From Phymatolithon calcareum (taxonomy: Eukaryota; Rhodophyta; Florideophyceae; Hapalidiales): DNA of 64,000 nt. The stretch spans positions 2,418,001 to 2,482,000 of the forward strand of contig OZ345359.1 of NCBI GenBank assembly GCA_977006965.1. The letters run 5' to 3'. The translations under genes and the position numbers were made by a program. Position 1 is the stretch's first letter, and each line of letters starts with the position of its first letter. Shown in pieces: positions 31,714-42,674 of the stretch. The notes below the pieces were generated by a model. It was not told the origin of the DNA, ran no database searches, and was given only the letters and a program-made list of their open reading frames with translations.

Positions 31714-32443
31714 AGTAAGTTCTTTTTGGTCTTTGTGAAGTTCACCTTTCTGGTTATTGCTGAATCTAATATTGGACTTCTATTTCTTTTTGAAATTGAA
31801 CAGTGGCAAATCAGTCAGACTTTGTGTCTTTGTCCCCTCTTCGTGAGTCTCTTCCGTCACCGTCCTCTCCACCAAGTACTTCTATCCACTACGCCCGTGT
31901 GTTTAGTTCTCCAGTCGAGACTCGCCTCATCCCTGGCTACGGTCAGTCTCCTTTCAGCGCTCCGGTCTCTGGGCCGGTGTCCGTTCGTGCGTTTCGTTTC
32001 GTTTCACAACCGGCCCTACTCTTCGCAATCCCCTCATCCGCTCTGGCTGGGATCTTCCTCGCGTCTCAAGCTCTGCTGTTGACGCAAACTCCAGCAGCAG
32101 CACTCCGGCTTCCATCAACGCCTTACAAGACACTCCGGCCCCAGATCGCCCAACTCGCACCATCACCGCTACTGTCGTCACGTCCGGCCGTGTGATCAAG
32201 AAGGCTCCTAAGTGGGAGTACTGCGTGCCCTGCAAGCGGGTCATTCTCAAGAAACGTTTTCTCGACCACTGCTTTGGTGGCAAGCACAAGAAGAGTGTTG
32301 AGAAGGCCAAAGAGAGTCTCTTGGACTTAAAGTGCTACACGTGTGACCGCACCTTTGAGAATCTCAACGATCTAGGCTGCCATAATCTTTGTCGTGGCCA
32401 CATTGCTGCCATTCACCACAAGAATAGTACTACTTTGAACTAG
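31714..32443 (+). pseudogene. Accessory ORF before gag with two U1-type zinc fingers, frameshifted
   Basis: After the spliced ATG (31714/31804) the frame encodes a Ser/Pro-rich region to about 31,995, then is lost. The downstream frame, open from about 32,000, continues in Ser/Thr/Pro-rich style and ends (32,215-32,443) in two zinc fingers of the form Cys-x2-Cys-x12-His-x5-His: CVPCKRVILKK...H...H and CYTCDRTFENLND...H...H. The frame switches at three tandem GTTTC units (31,993-32,010); one extra 5-bp unit exactly explains the shift, so a replication slip is the likely cause. Finger spacing fits the U1/matrin type that binds RNA. Most copia elements have no ORF in this position. A role in RNA binding or packaging is possible but not shown. 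Confidence 0.6.
31715..31803 (+). other. Probable 89-bp leader intron that creates the first ATG
   Basis: The donor is AA/GTAAGT (31715), an optimal eukaryotic 5' splice site. The acceptor is TTGAACAG (ends 31803), preceded by a pyrimidine-rich tract and a branch-like CTAAT (31768 region). From the TATA box to the acceptor I find no ATG at all. Joining the exon ends puts A at 31714 against TG at 31804, making an ATG in frame with the open reading frame that begins there. This is inference from sequence; no transcript evidence. Confidence 0.6.
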
Positions 32444-33126
32444 ATTTCTATACTAAATCTAGTTTCTATTGCATTCATCCAAAACTTTGATCCACTTTTA
32501 AAATTGAAATCTGTTGAACTTTGATACTTTTAAACTGAAACCATTTCTCAAAACTCTAAACATATAAGCTGCACTACATATACATAGATATTATAAAACC
32601 GTTTAACGAAAAGCCAAAAAACTCACTCTTTTACTTAAGCTCTCTACTACAAGCAACATAAGAACCAAAGCAAATCTTCTTGAAGCTAGATAGTAGAAAT
32701 TTGAAACAAAGGCCGGGTCCAGATATACATTTGCTGTAAGACCTGCGGAACAAAGTACACAACAACTGTAGAGTCACTCCACTCGTTTCATTTCTTACAA
32801 GTCGCCAAGTAAAATAGGATCTTGAAAACTGATCGAAGAAAAAGAATTTAATCATACTTTGAATTAAAAGGAAAATTAAATTCGCTGGATCTTTAAAAAC
32901 AAATTAACGATATTTAGCTAAAGCAATTAATTCTTAATTCTTACACTATAAGCTGCTAGATATATCTAATAATTTTACCGTAACAAGAGCTGTAAGTGCA
33001 CTTATTAGTGATAGTTCACGAACTAGCACTTGAACCTGTTCTATATTGTTACTGTAATATTTTATCTTAAGTACCACTACTAGCTATCTGGAACGTAAAG
33101 CAACCTCATAAAAATAACTAGTAGAG
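32444..33126 (+). other. Untranslated region between accessory ORF and gag
   Basis: AT-rich, with no open frame of note. The end, ATAACTAG/TAGAG just before the gag ATG, could act as a splice acceptor, which would let gag be made from a shorter mRNA; this is a guess. Confidence 0.3.
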
Positions 33127-34656
33127 ATGGCCAATCTGATCAGAATTAAGGACACTCTAGACAATCTTCAGCCCGGAACTGTGGAGCAGCAAAGAATTAA
33201 GAATGGGTTTATCTCTTATATGAACGAGCAGCCTGCACTCACACCAGAAAATCTCATTCCCAAAATTAGGGAAGACTATCCTCCACATATTTTATTCTCA
33301 AGTAACGCTCTATCTGAGAGCCCTGCTATATACACTATTCTCCGGGATTATATTGTTGCAAACGGTGCTACTTATAGCCCGCACAGTTCAACTAATAGAG
33401 TTATTTATGGTCTTCCAGCCACACTTTACACAGATCAGAGAGATATTGACATGTCACACAGCCTACTTAACAAAGCTCTGCAAGCTGGAACGACATCTTC
33501 GTCACTGCGATCTAATACCTCTCAGTACCCTGGCAATGCCTCTAGTGCAGGAAATGCTAAAATAGCGCACAATATGGCCACTAGATTCAAAGCTGGTGCT
33601 AAATTTAACGGAAAACTTGGAGAAGATTTAACAGAATTCATACAGAACTACCTTGATGCTGCTAAAGACTACGCATTAACTTCAGAACAGAAACTTAGCT
33701 ACTTCCATCACTTATTTGATGGAGAAGCTAAGAGATTCTACAGACTAAAGGTTGAAGGAATAGCATCTCACTTCAGTGAAGCGAGTGCTATTTTACAAGA
33801 GGAATATAATAGTTTGACAAGGCAGAATCGCGTAAGGAAGCATTTACAACAATTGCGCCTCAATGATATTGTGTCCAAAAAGAAGTGTACAGTAACAGAA
33901 GCACTAGAAGATCTTAGAGAGACAATAACCAAATTCACTCCTCAAGGGCCAAAGAGCCATAGATCCGAGCAGTCAAAAGTTGAATACCTTTACAAGGCAG
34001 TTGTTGGAGCACCTTGGGCTAAATCTGCGCTCTACGCGTCACAATCATCCAACCCACAATGGGATTTCCAGAAGCTATATACAGCTCTTGATGCCGCATG
34101 GTTACAAGAGCAGGAAGAGGAAGAGGCCAGAACAAGGGATGGAAAGTTTAGTAGTGGAAAACATGATATGAAACGAAATTCGATCTCAGGAAAGGTACCT
34201 GGGCTTTATTTTGAGGGACAGGGACATTACGGAAGACCTCGACAACCAGGTTCAAAATCATCAGCTCCTTTCAGCAGTGTAAATAATAGGAGTAATACAT
34301 CTAATACAAACGATAAGATTGCTGGCAAAAATGGTCTTGACAGGTTTGGAAACGCAAGAAAATGCCATAATTGCGAATCAAAAGACCATTTCATCCGCGA
34401 TTGCAAAAGCCCGAAGAACTTAATGCGCAACGTCGCACAAATGTTAAAATCTAATCCCGCAAGCACGAGAAAAATTCTATTTGAAGTTTGTCAGCAGGCT
34501 GAAGAAGCCATATTTGACGAGACTTATGAAGATTATGAAGAGTTCTTCATAGGTGATGAGCACAGAACGGTATCTGAAGATTCTAATGCTAATAAAGAAG
34601 AAAAAAGGCAAGATCAAGTAGGCACCAGTCTAGATATCGATCCTGCGGAGTTTTAG
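33127..34656 (+). CDS. gag: Copia Gag polyprotein
   Basis: 509 codons, starting ATGGCC and ending TAG at 34654-34656. The central part resembles copia capsid, with a TRFKAGAKFNGKLGEDLTEF segment at ~150-175 and helices rich in Leu and Tyr after it. Near residue 417 a CCHC knuckle, CHNCESKDHFIRDC (Cys-x2-Cys-x4-His-x4-Cys), should bind the element's RNA. The acidic C-terminus ends before pol, which is read in the -1 frame. The frame is intact, so it could form virus-like particles in the cytosol. The A6 run at 34,601-34,606 within the overlap is a possible slippage site, although not a canonical heptamer. Confidence 0.9.
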   Translation: MANLIRIKDTLDNLQPGTVEQQRIKNGFISYMNEQPALTPENLIPKIREDYPPHILFSSNALSESPAIYTILRDYIVANGATYSPHSSTNRVIYGLPATLYTDQRDIDMSHSLLNKALQAGTTSSSLRSNTSQYPGNASSAGNAKIAHNMATRFKAGAKFNGKLGEDLTEFIQNYLDAAKDYALTSEQKLSYFHHLFDGEAKRFYRLKVEGIASHFSEASAILQEEYNSLTRQNRVRKHLQQLRLNDIVSKKKCTVTEALEDLRETITKFTPQGPKSHRSEQSKVEYLYKAVVGAPWAKSALYASQSSNPQWDFQKLYTALDAAWLQEQEEEEARTRDGKFSSGKHDMKRNSISGKVPGLYFEGQGHYGRPRQPGSKSSAPFSSVNNRSNTSNTNDKIAGKNGLDRFGNARKCHNCESKDHFIRDCKSPKNLMRNVAQMLKSNPASTRKILFEVCQQAEEAIFDETYEDYEEFFIGDEHRTVSEDSNANKEEKRQDQVGTSLDIDPAEF

Positions 34657-35711
34657 AAAGGGACAGTAACGTCTTTCATTGCTCTACAGAATTAAAGAAG
34701 AGTAATGCTACTGATACCGAAACTAACAAGGACGATATATCTCAACTTGGAAAAGAAACAAACACATACACAGTCTTTTCTGAAGTAGTTATGAATCAGA
34801 TAATGATAAACCACAACGACCAGAGAGACAGCAAATGGAATGGAGCATGTATTGATAGTGGCGCTCAGAAAACAGTCATCGGTAAACAACAAGCAATGGC
34901 CTACTGTACATTTTCAGGAGTAAATTTAAAATTAAAGAAGAATAATAACACGTACTGATTCGGCACAGATATTAAGAAATCAGAAGGAAGTATAAACCTA
35001 AGAATCCCTATGCCGAACAATTCGTTTATACTTGTATACGTTGACGTGGAAAATACCAACATCCCTCTTCTGCTAGGACTTGACTTTCTAGATACATTTG
35101 GCCTTTACCTTAATAATCTTAATAACATATTAGTATGTCCAAAGCTAGGCTGGAAAATTCCAGTGGTAAGAAAATTGAGTCATTTATATCTCGAGTGGGG
35201 AAAGACAGATTCTATTCTATACACGAAATCGGAATTAAGAAAGCTGCACAGAGCATTCTATCATCCAGCGGATGATAAGCTCATAGGACTTCTTAAAAGG
35301 GCTAACCCGAGATCATCTTGGTCAGTTGACAGAGAACGATTGAGGGAAATCTCACAAGACTGCGATACCTGTCAAAGACTAGACAAGAAACCCGATCGCT
35401 TTAAGGTTGCCATTCCCAATCAAGATGAGCTTGTGTTTGGGGCGGAGGTCTCAATGGACTTAATGTGGATAAATGTTAAATCTCTTCTACATGTTGTCGA
35501 CACAGCAACAAGATTTTCCTCAGCACTATTTGTTGACTCAACGTGTTCCAGCTATGGGGAAAGCTCGGAGGGTCTTTGGAATGCCTTCATTGATGCATGG
35601 GTAACTCTTTACACTGGATATCCTAACCGCATGAGAGTGGACGCCGGTTCAGCATTTGTGTCAAAAGAATGGAAGGAGTTTACAAAAATGGCAGGCATTG
35701 AGCTCCGATAA
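34657..35711 (+). pseudogene. pol: Copia pol part 1: protease and integrase, two in-frame stops
   Basis: In the -1 frame relative to gag, an aspartic protease shows ACIDSGAQKTVIG (active Asp at 34854-34856). The following strand, expected Tyr-x-Phe-Gly, reads Tyr-stop-Phe-Gly because of a TGA at 34956-34958. The integrase zinc domain is HRAFYH (His-x4-His) with CDTC, and the core has Asp in VSMDLMWI and VDAGSAF. A TAA at 35709-35711 precedes the catalytic Glu in SGVEAHNSLGPGE. Both stops lie in otherwise conserved copia sequence, so this is recent decay and no Pol protein can be made through here. Confidence 0.85.
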
Positions 35712-36245
35712 TCTGGCGTTGAAGCTCACAACTCACTTGGACCTGGGGAGCGTTTACACGACCGTTTAAGACGAATATTTCTTAAAATAGAACATGATTT
35801 CCCTCATATATCCCAAGAGTTGATTCTCAGTATTGCCATAAAGGCAATGAATGACACGATTGGTGAGAACGGTCTTGTCCCTTCCTTACTAGTTTTTGGA
35901 ATTGTTCCAAGATTCCCAATACTCAGCACAAACCTACCCACCCAAAAAGAGAGAATGAGGATTATCGCAGCGGCTCAAATGGAGTACAACACTATAGTTT
36001 CAGAACGACGTGTTCTTACTGCTCTTCAGAAACGAGTCCCAGCAGCAGCGGACAGAGTATATGAAATAAACGATGAAGTCCTTATATACCGAGAGAAGAG
36101 AAAGAAATGGGTCGGACCGTACACGGTAATACGTGTTGATGATAAGATTGTAACGGTACAAAGTATGGATAAATCTTACATAGGAAAGTTTAAAATTCAT
36201 CAAATCAAACCCTATTTTAGAGATAGTCCTACAGCTGATGCATAA
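35712..36245 (+). pseudogene. Copia pol part 2: integrase C-terminal region
   Basis: Continues the same frame after the stop: SGVEAHNSLGPGERLH holds the third acidic residue of the integrase core. Residues near 36,090-36,220 read KKWVGPYTVIRVDDKIVTV, a GPY-type module like that known at the integrase C-terminus of Ty3/gypsy elements. The frame ends at TAA 36243-36245, and the reverse transcriptase continues in a different frame. Confidence 0.75.
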
Positions 36246-37843
36246 TTGATTCAATCGAGAAGCTAAATTCGATGCTATCCGGGTTTAGATCAGGCGAAGG
36301 CCCTAGATCACCTGCATACTCCGTTCATCTCACGGAAGTACTGAAACCCGGAGACCCAAGAGAAAAACGTTTTGATGATGCTAAGAAGAAAGAATTAGAA
36401 GGATTAATTGATCGTGGAACATGGAAAATTGTTCTTCGAAGTGAAATGCCAGAAAATGCGAATTTATTGGGAGGAAGATTCGTCCTCGCTATAAAAGATG
36501 AAGGTACAGATAAAGAAGTTTGGAAAGCAAGATTTTTTGTACAGGGACATAAAGAAAAGCTGAAAACTTCTCTGGTCCATGATTCTTCAACATCAAAACA
36601 AAACTCCACACGTCTCTTGGTCGGACTTGCAGCAATATTTGGGTTTAGATTATTCTCCACAGACGTAACTCAGGCGTATTTACAAAGCTTCGAAAACTTA
36701 ATGAGAGATGTTTATCTTAAACCATCACAGGAATTTGAGCTCGACGAGAAATATGTTATTAAGCTTATGAAGCCGCTTTATTGGCTACCAGACAGTGGAG
36801 ACTATTGGAGTAAGACATTCTCAGATCATCTTAGAGACGATCTAGGAATGGAGCTAGCAACCGGTGACGGTGCCTTCTTCTTTAAGACGCTGGACAATAA
36901 ACTAAAGGGTCTATGTGTTACATATGTAGACGATTCTTTGCAAGCAGGAGATGATACATACAATGACCTTGCGAAGAAAACGATGAGTAAATTCCAGTGC
37001 AGAGAAAGGGAATGGGATAATGTACAGTACGCCGGTGTTCAGATAGAAACGAAAGAAAATGAGTTCCAAATACACCAACAGAAATATATTGTGAAACTGA
37101 AAGAACTACACTCACTAGACGGTTTTTCAAAGTATAGGTCATTGCGCGCTCAGCTCTCTTGGGTTGTTAATACACGACCGGATATTGCATGTGCTGTTAC
37201 ACAGTCAGCTCAAGTGACGGAAAAACAGTTCCAATTAAATTCATCGAAGTATATAAAAGAGCTTAACGCAGTGTTGAGACACTTAAGAAAATGTCCTCAT
37301 TTACCTCTACGTTTCCCAAAACTAAACATGGATACAATTCAAATTCAAGTATATTCCGATGCTTCATATGCGAATAATGAAGATGGGAGCTCTCAGCTTG
37401 GCTACTTTATATTTTTAACTGATAGGTCAGAAATGTGCCAACCAATACATTGGTCGTCGCATAAAGCAAAACGTGTCACTAAATCCGTACTAGGAAGTGA
37501 GACTATGGCACTCTCAGACGCTTTCGATATGGCGTACATGATAAAGCACGACTTACAGCGCATGACTAAGAGAAATATTCCTATATATTTGCTCACTGAT
37601 AGCCTAAGTCTATTTGATGTGGTGACAAAAGCTTCATGCACAAAAGAGAAAAGGCTTTTGATCGATCTCACTGTCGTAAAGTCTGCTTACGCAAAAAGGG
37701 AAATTGAAAAGCTTGGCTTCGTTAGAACTCAATACAACCCAGCAGACGTTTTAACGAAAGTGAAGCGTTTCCCAATACTTGAACAGATCTTAGAATCTGC
37801 TAGACTATCACATCCTATCGATCAATGGGTTTATAGATCGTAG
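36242..37843 (+). pseudogene. Copia pol part 3: reverse transcriptase and RNase H
   Basis: The frame (first ATG at 36272) encodes the copia RT with VLKPGDPREKRFDDA at the start, GRFVLAIKDEG, the STDVTQAYLQS palm segment carrying the first Asp, and the YVDDSL catalytic pair near 36,925. RNase H follows: VYSDASYAN (Asp), GSETMALSDAFD (Glu, Asp) and LLTDSLSLFD. It stops with TAG at 37841-37843. It lies one base out of frame relative to integrase, a net -1 change near 36,240. Apart from that, the domain set looks complete, so trans-complementation is the only way this copy's RT could act. Confidence 0.85.
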
Positions 37844-37884
37844 ACGATGACTGCAAAAATTGTTAAGCCAAAACGTTTTGGGAG

Positions 37885-38673
37885 TGTTGTTCAAAATTTG
37901 AATAGTTACTTCTCTATAACTATCGGTTGCTAGTCTAACACCCTATTATTGAATTTCTAATATTTGTATGTGCATATGGAGTTTCTTTTAAACGGAAGCT
38001 CGTGTTTATCTCGTGATATGAACAGTTACGGATTCCAATATTATATTTTCTTTACTTCTATGTAACTTTCGTATGTCCCACTTTCCGAATATAGGACATG
38101 TGCAAAGCATACTTTTAATATCCTTTATACTTTTATACTATGATAATACTATCAGTTTGGGTTGTCTATAACAATTGTACTTAAATAAGAAGTATACATA
38201 ACACCAAATGGTTTACACTCTAGTACACAACTCTAATACAGTATGCAGAGTACTTTAGATCAATTTGTACAGTTGTTAGGATACTACTGGACTATAGTTT
38301 AAACTAGTTAAATAGATTAATGTCTCGATCCTTGAAGGCTGATCCTGTCCAAATAGAGCCGAAGGATTATTCCTGTAGTTTCTAGAATTTACTTAGTGAC
38401 TTCTAGAGTTTTTATATAGTGGTTTCTAGAACCTTTTCGATGTTACTAGAAACATCCGGGGAAGCTTTTAGACAGGTTTTGTTCCTCAGTATGATAGTGT
38501 TTAAAGTAGTATATAAGCGGACACTAGGTCTGCCCGAGTAGAAAAAGTTAAGCAAGCAATAAAGGAGAAACTACCAACCAGTTTCTCAACAAGAATCCTT
38601 ACTCAGCCGAGTGGGGGCAACTTTCGCCAGTTGGCAACAAGTTGCTATTCTAAGTTTCTGATTTTTACCGACA
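37885..38673 (+). repeat. 3' LTR of the copia element
   Basis: 789 bp, same ends as the 5' LTR, about six visible differences including ACTATGATAATACTA versus ACTATTATAACACTA. Followed by the TAATT target duplication. Confidence 0.95.
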
Positions 38674-40639
38674 TAATTAAGAGGATTTATTGAGAAGGTT
38701 CCATGTGTCCCAACTTGAGAAAAGTCGGCACCTTTCTAATCGCATTATACTAGCATTGATAGTTGTTAGTTACCTTATTCAAAATTGCATAACATCACGT
38801 CAATGCCTCGCGCCATTTCATTCTCTTCGGTAGGGGTCGACATAGGCTTCTTCAGGGTTTGCTGAGTGTACCAATTGCCCATGCTCCTTGACTACCCATT
38901 TATTCAATCAGCTTCGTTGGATTCCTAGGGAAGTGACCTAAAAAGCATCTTGCCTAAAGAATCCTGTGTCTGCTTTCTTTCACCCTCACTGCCTGGTGTG
39001 GTAGACCCTTTTTGGAAAACGTTATTTTTCTTGAGCTGCGTTCTTCTTGTTTCTCCCATGCTCGTCGGAGGCTACGTTTATCTTGAGAGTCAACTGCTGT
39101 GTTCGCTTCTCGAATGCAGTCAAGTGTTTCAAGTTCGAGCTCTGCCCCGGCATCATCTGTCTCTTCTACTACCTTGCCCAATCTTCGTCTTAACTTTGAA
39201 TGTATGCGCTGTTGGCCGAACTGCCATGGTTCTATTTGGCAAAGCTTCATTAGTCTTCTCCAATGCCGCGCTGCCCACTTACCGAAAAGTTTCGTTGCCA
39301 TATCCTTCTGTATTTCACTGCTGCTGTCGAGGCTAATCTAAGTCCACAGGCACTTTTCTCGTCTCAGGTCTCTAGATGCGCTGGTAACTTTTAAATAAAA
39401 ACTCCCACTTCTACGTCTTCCTTACTCAACTCAGTTTAGTTATGTGTCATGTGTCAGATGTATTACAGCGAATTTCTTCCCATGATAGCAAACTGCAGGT
39501 CCCAATCTATACGATGCGAGCGTCCATGGAATCCCAGGTACAGTAGTTGGATGGAGGGAACAATTTAGCCGATGTGCTCAGAGAGTAGCCAGAAATTGTC
39601 TCTACTGTTCCATCGCACAAACGTGCACATTTTTTACAGCACCTGAACTGAAAAGTATTCTCTCGGAAGACGGCGAACTAGCTGTTCAGTGGGCTACAGT
39701 AGTGCGACACAATCGACGACGCAGGTCACTGTGGGAGCTTAGCTTGAGCTTTTTCCAAATGGTGGTATTATTAGGCACACACACTGTAGCACTTTCCGGG
39801 AGATCGCGTGCGCTGAATGTAGTGGGAGAATTCGATGGCGATGTGCCTCTACCCGAAGTCCGCGATCGCCAGAGGCTTGCCTTTATGAAGTAGCAATTCT
39901 AACACTGTAAAGTTAAGACTAGGCAGTACTCAATGTTGTGTCGCGCCCATTCCGTTGCCCGACATTGTCTCCACGCACACGCAGATGCGCGGTCGCCGCC
40001 TGGAGCTGGCCATGCATGTTTTTACTGCATGCTCGCACGCTCACAAATTCGCCCGACACTTACTGAGCCCACGGAGCGCCGTTCACGCCCGTCAGTATCA
40101 ACCGCTTGATTTTTGCGCCCCTCAGCATCGATCAGTTCACCGAAACTCCTGTCAGCACCTGACGCAGAAACAACGCGTATGTCAGAAAAGGCACGAACTT
40201 GGGTACGGGACATCACGGCGAGTGCGGCGATTGTTACACACACACATGTCGTGGTCGTTTGTAGGAGGAGTGAAACTAACTGCGACGGCCCAGTTATCCA
40301 ACCCGGATGACGTCCGTAAAGTGACCGGACATGTCAGGAGAATAGCGACATAGGTCGAGGTCTCTGGGGAGCTTAGATGTTGTGAAAAAGAAATCGCCGA
40401 AAACAGGAATATTGTTCAAAAAACGATGCAGATTTACAGACTCAATCACTGCAGGCGATTTCCAAGACATTGCCTTCCAAAGACTAGATTAATCTTCTTC
40501 ACTGGATTGACAAAGATATTTCTTTCAGAAGTCCACAGCTGACATTCTGCATGGAATTTTCCAGCAAGCCGATGCCCAGTCTGCAGGTCCTCGTAATTCT
40601 GAGGGTTTTTACAACGTCAAGAAATACTCGTTTTTTTAA

Positions 40640-40671
40640 AAATCGCTCTTTTATTAAAAAAAGAGCGATTT
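40640..40671. repeat. 13-bp-stem hairpin
   Basis: AAATCGCTCTTTT (40640-40652) pairs perfectly with AAAAGAGCGATTT (40659-40671) around a six-base loop. Perhaps a fold-back relic. Confidence 0.65.
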
Positions 40672-40891
40672 CTTCAACACTATATTGCTATGTTCTTTCG
40701 AATCCTGAATTCTCAGCGATAGCATCACGAATGCTTAGTTGCGCATAAATTGTTTGCCTCTGGGAAACCCGATGCTCGGCAGGTATTAACCTGCACGAAG
40801 AATGTACGAGCTGCTTACAGCACGCTCGCAGTCTTCCTAATATACTGTACAGTACTATATCATATAATACTGTACTGTACAGTGTATGACC

Positions 40892-40928
40892 GCGTCAATG
40901 CAACTACATCATGTAGTTACATTGACGC
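40892..40928. repeat. 37-bp palindrome
   Basis: GCGTCAATG and AACTACAT on the left pair with ATGTAGTT and CATTGACGC on the right, with one internal mismatch and a one-base centre. A second, AT-rich inverted pair (TACTGTACAGTA-type) lies directly upstream at 40,845-40,882. Confidence 0.7.
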
Positions 40929-41220
40929 TGTCATCGGCTAGCCGAGATCACTCGTTGATATTCCTTCCTACAGTTTTCATTCTGACATATCAGTCTTAAA
41001 CTGTGCTTTTCGCTCAGACTTTGCTCAGAGTCACAGATTTGGGGTCAAAACGTACTTGTAAGACGGCCAAAAGCAATCCTTGCTACCATAAACTTAAATT
41101 TTAGTCTTTAAATAATGAAATTATGAAATTGCTTCATCGCAAGTTAGATTGCACATTGTTCGTTCAAATTAAGTTTAGTTCGCCGAGCTCGAAGGGCTCG
41201 CTCAGCATATCTTTTTCATT

Positions 41221-41264
41221 CAGCAGACGATCAGAAAAGCGGCCGCTTTTCTGAACGTCTGCTG
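41221..41264. repeat. 44-bp palindrome with no loop
   Basis: CAGCAGACGATCAGAAAAGC and its reverse complement meet at a GCGGCCGC centre, with a single mismatch (T versus A). Long loop-free palindromes are normally unstable in genomes. Confidence 0.75.
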
Positions 41265-42674
41265 ACTGTGATCGAATGTAAACCTGGTCGTTGACTCAGC
41301 CTTTATACACGGGGCTCAGCGATGAGGAGTCCTCGTGAGGAGCCCTGTAAATTGATGGCACGTTGTCGAGAAAAAGTTGTTCTGGTTGGGCCAGATTGCA
41401 TCCTGTGGTTCGTAGGCCAATGATGGCCGGGGATTTAGTGTCGAGGTGTAAAATTAGAATTATGAATCTTTCCGGTAATTTTCTGCGTCTCTGAAAGATG
41501 ATTGCTATCGTGTTCTGGAACCAGCCCAAGGAATAATGAGCGCATACTAATCTATTGTCTCCAATGTGAAGTGTCGTCGTCGTGTTAGCAATTTTTAGAA
41601 TTGTTGGCTTGTTTCGCATTCTAATAGGGCTCTCACGAACGCGCACGCAAGCACGGATCGTTTCATGCGCAAAGCTGCAACGTGACAGAGAAGATTCTGT
41701 TCTGAATCTAGTTTTCTGGAAATTCCGTCGGTCTGTCTTAATACGTGATTTGGTTGGTCAAATTCCGAAAGCTCAAAAACTTTCGTTGGTTCTATACAGT
41801 ATCAGGGTTTACCAAAGCCTGATACAACTATTGATATTTTTCCTCAATAATGATATGATAGAGTATTAGCCGAAACACACACAAGAACTAATACTACTAT
41901 TTTGTTGATATATCACTGACTATCAGCTGCCAGTAATGCATATCATCGACGGTCTGAAAGCAACACGTGTCTGACCGATCGGCAGAGTATATATTTTTGA
42001 AGTAGAGAATAATTTTTCTGGCAATCCAGAATGAACATGTGTTGTGGTGAACGAATCTCGTTTTTTAATTACAGTAGGTGATACTTTTTTAACGTTCTGA
42101 TATTCGTTGATATCCTGAGAATGAGACTGATAATCAACTATTCAATTGATACATGAGTATCGAAGCTCATTCGTGGATGGTTTGACCTCTTGCGATATTT
42201 TGAACTAAAGTCGGCTTACGAAACTTGACCTCGTGCAACGGTCGAGATAACCTATCATAATTTCCCATAATTTTACAAATAAGAAAAACTTCTTATTTCT
42301 CGCACTTCTGTCATCAACATGAGACATTACAGTCATGCACCGTAGTTTGCAATTTTTCTTATTCGTTACTTGACGAGGTACTGTAACGGGCTTAGGAGGC
42401 GGCTAGCGTCCCCCGCGGTGGCAAATGTCTAGTGATTTGTAGCCAGCAAGAAGGCCGAAAGCGTCTGCGCTGCGCTATGCCCGCTTGACTGCTACGCGAT
42501 CGATGACAATTGCCATAAAGCACCAAAAAGATATTCAACACTCGGTTTTTTGCGGGTCTACTCATGCACGGAAACCCTCCGCTGCTAGCATAGCAGCCAT
42601 AATAAGACAACTCTTCACACTGCCAAGCGACCAAAAACGCAGCACCCAGCGCCGGCAGTAGCCAGTCGTGAACT

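Larger units (their letters stand above)
30887..38673 (+). mobile_element. Complete Ty1/copia-type LTR retrotransposon, 7.8 kb
   Basis: Two 789-bp LTRs starting TGTTGTTC and ending ACCGACA bound the element, and the 5-bp duplication TAATT lies on both sides (30882-30886 and 38674-38678). Order inside: leader with a probable intron, accessory zinc-finger ORF, gag, protease, integrase, reverse transcriptase, RNase H. Integrase before reverse transcriptase defines the copia order. The LTRs differ at about six positions that I could find, so the insertion is young, yet pol carries two stops and a frame change. A PPT-like GTTTTGGGAG directly precedes the 3' LTR. I could not identify a primer-binding site; the expected TGG after the 5' LTR is absent. 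Confidence 0.95.
38679..42674. other. Non-coding region with strong palindromes
   Basis: No gene is supported. A fragment at 39,368-39,415 (GGTAACTTTTAAATAAAAA) matches the dispersed repeat at 56.67 kb. The stretch 40,330-40,400 weakly resembles 25,715-25,800. Between 40.6 and 41.3 kb there are three near-perfect palindromes, listed separately. The remainder, 41.3-42.6 kb, is AT-rich with nothing recognised. Confidence 0.5.
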
